Part shown: one piece after another, positions 62,875 to 64,000 of the stretch
Position numbering within the stretch: the first letter of the stretch is position 1
Layout of the letters: the number at the start of each line of letters is the position of its first letter
Source of the DNA: CAYTBN01 sp964542165
GTDB lineage: Bacteria > Myxococcota_A > UBA796 > UBA9615 > CAYRNR01
Assembly (NCBI GenBank): GCA_964542165.1
Contig: CAZITQ010000012.1
Location: forward strand, 1-64,000
Length of the DNA stretch: 64,000 bases
Direction of reading: 5' to 3'
Notes under the pieces: generated by a model
What the model was told of the DNA's origin: nothing
Databases searched by the model: none
Seen by the model: only the letters and a program-made list of their open reading frames with translations
Position numbers and translations under genes: made by a program

Positions 62875-64000
62875 TCACAACGTCAGTTCCAGATCCGAGA
62901 TCGGGTAGCTCGCGCAGGGATGGACGTAGCCGTAGTCGCGGTCCGATTCGCGCACGTGGGCGGTGGGCAGCTCGTACACCCGGCCCGAGTCCAGGCGGGT
63001 GCGGCACGCGGCGCACTCTCCGGAGCGGCAACGGGCCGGGACCAGCAGTCCGTGGCGTTCCAGCGTGCACAGCAGGGGTTCGCCGGCCGCCGCCTGGACC
63101 TCCCGATCGCCCACACGGAGCTTGAACCGGGCCGATGCCTGCAGGCCGGCGGGCCAGCCGGGACACCCGGTCACGTCCTCGGGCGCGCCCGGCAGCTCCA
63201 CGCGGACCCGATGATCGGCGACCCCGAGCTCGCGCAGCGCGACTCGACACAGCTCGGTCATGGGCGTGGGGCCACAGACGAAGAAGGCCTGTCCATTGGC
63301 CTCGCCCACCAGCTCGCCCAGGCAGCGGGCGTCCAGCAATCCGCTGCGGCCGGGTGCCGCCCAGGACGCCCCGGAGTAGATCCGGTCGTAGCGGAACTGC
63401 CCGCTCGCGTCCGCCAGGCGTTCGAATTCGTCGCCGTACATGGCCTCGTCCGGCTCCAGGCAGCCGTGGATCAGGTGCACCGTGCCCGGCCAGCCGTCGC
63501 GGTCCATCTGCCGCACCATGCTCACGAAGGGGGTGACACCACAGCCGCCGGCGAGCAGGACCAGGTCTCGGCCATCCGCCAGCGGTTCGTGGACGAAGCT
63601 CCCCGACGGCCCGCTGGACTCGATCCGGGTGCCGACCTGCAGGTGGCCGAGCAGGTGGGGCGCCACGAATCCGCCCGCCACCTCCTTGATCGACAGCTCC
63701 AGCAGCGCATCGCCCGGGATCGAGCAGATGCTGTACGGGCGGTGGGTCCGCACGCCGTCGATGTCGACCCACAGGTTCACGTACTGCCCCGGGCGGAAGG
63801 GCGGGAGTTCGGCGTCCTCGCGTTCCAGGCGGTAGGTCCGCGTCGTGGGGGTCCGGTCGGTCACCTCCACGACCCGCAGTTGCATGGTGGTCGGGTGGAG
63901 CGCCTCCACTGCCCTGCGGGTCTGCGCCCGGTACTCGTCGGCCAGGAAGTCGGTGCCCTGGCCGGGTCGGCGGGTGTGGATCCAGCCGGTGATGCCGCGC
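62875..64000 (-). CDS. Ferredoxin-reductase-type flavoprotein with [2Fe-2S] domain (5' end beyond window)
   Basis: The frame is open to base 64000, giving about 375 residues without the N-terminus; an internal GTG at 63909 could start a 344-residue form, but the upstream codons look coding (TRRPGQGTDFLADEYRAQTR). It has an FAD/NAD reductase core: RPGQYVNLWVDI, HRPYSICSIPG, AGGCGVTPFVSM and FFVCGPTPMTE. A C-terminal plant-type [2Fe-2S] domain follows (CRSGECAACRTRLDSG, with a final Cys at HPCASYP). It transfers electrons between NAD(P)H and an oxygenase or other iron-sulfur partner. Confidence 0.85.
   Translation of the reverse strand, partial: RGITGWIHTRRPGQGTDFLADEYRAQTRRAVEALHPTTMQLRVVEVTDRTPTTRTYRLEREDAELPPFRPGQYVNLWVDIDGVRTHRPYSICSIPGDALLELSIKEVAGGFVAPHLLGHLQVGTRIESSGPSGSFVHEPLADGRDLVLLAGGCGVTPFVSMVRQMDRDGWPGTVHLIHGCLEPDEAMYGDEFERLADASGQFRYDRIYSGASWAAPGRSGLLDARCLGELVGEANGQAFFVCGPTPMTELCRVALRELGVADHRVRVELPGAPEDVTGCPGWPAGLQASARFKLRVGDREVQAAAGEPLLCTLERHGLLVPARCRSGECAACRTRLDSGRVYELPTAHVRESDRDYGYVHPCASYPISDLELTL

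Overview
This is a very GC-rich window of a Gram-negative genome, most likely an uncultivated member of the Myxococcota or a related deltaproteobacterial lineage. The evidence is: several secreted proteins built from MopE-type repeats (DGDGDCDD / CDGxDNDCDG); C-terminal tails of the MYXO-CTERM kind (CxC, hydrophobic stretch, Arg cluster) on four proteins; many lipoproteins with Asp-rich (GDDDT)n linkers; multiheme cytochromes; and a TonB-dependent receptor with a TonB-like domain at its N-terminus. A 10-base run of N at 18831-18840 marks a scaffold join, so gene order across it is uncertain. No tRNA, rRNA, CRISPR array or insertion sequence with a transposase was seen.

Layout. 1-1369: the start of an OPT transporter and a MopE-repeat protein. 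1569-8661: a leucine/isovalerate degradation operon on the minus strand (TetR regulator, acyl-CoA dehydrogenase, both methylcrotonyl-CoA carboxylase parts, enoyl-CoA hydratase), interrupted by dispersed repeats and a GxxExxY nuclease-like gene; no HMG-CoA lyase is present. 8796-13287: an extended SDR with a coupled metallophosphatase, a small membrane protein, a di-heme cytochrome and an unknown gene. 13309-18649: TonB-dependent receptor, lipoprotein and CsgG-like protein, overlapping end to end. 18973-29219: MopE proteins, a four-gene ECF sigma / anti-sigma-FecR-TPR / barrel / MopE lipoprotein operon, and a secreted phospholipase D-like protein. 29384-36694: a KAS III-like enzyme, an HD-domain/helical-repeat pair and an amidase.

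36666-42575 is the most striking region: a CcsA-type cytochrome c assembly gene divergent from a seven-heme cytochrome, a predicted outer-membrane barrel and a twelve-heme cytochrome (a probable porin-cytochrome conduit), followed by a lipoprotein whose thioredoxin-like domain has an in-frame UGA exactly where the first Cys of CxxC belongs, with a bacterial SECIS-like hairpin just downstream. It is read here as a selenoprotein (UPVC).

42579-51541 carries a murein endopeptidase-like lipoprotein, several secreted proteins, an ATP-grasp enzyme, a family III CoA-transferase and an EEP-family protein. 51662-54337 is a large MopE-repeat gene broken by an in-frame TGA. 54607-60671 is a tightly overlapping five-gene operon (indolepyruvate:ferredoxin oxidoreductase-like IorAB plus a three-subunit molybdenum hydroxylase), followed by MaoC-like hydratase and SDR genes with GGGCAC hexamer repeats in front of both. 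The window ends inside a ferredoxin-reductase gene.

Three families of dispersed short repeats (GGGCAC hexamers, CAGGCGT blocks, CTCTGCG blocks) recur between and sometimes inside genes.
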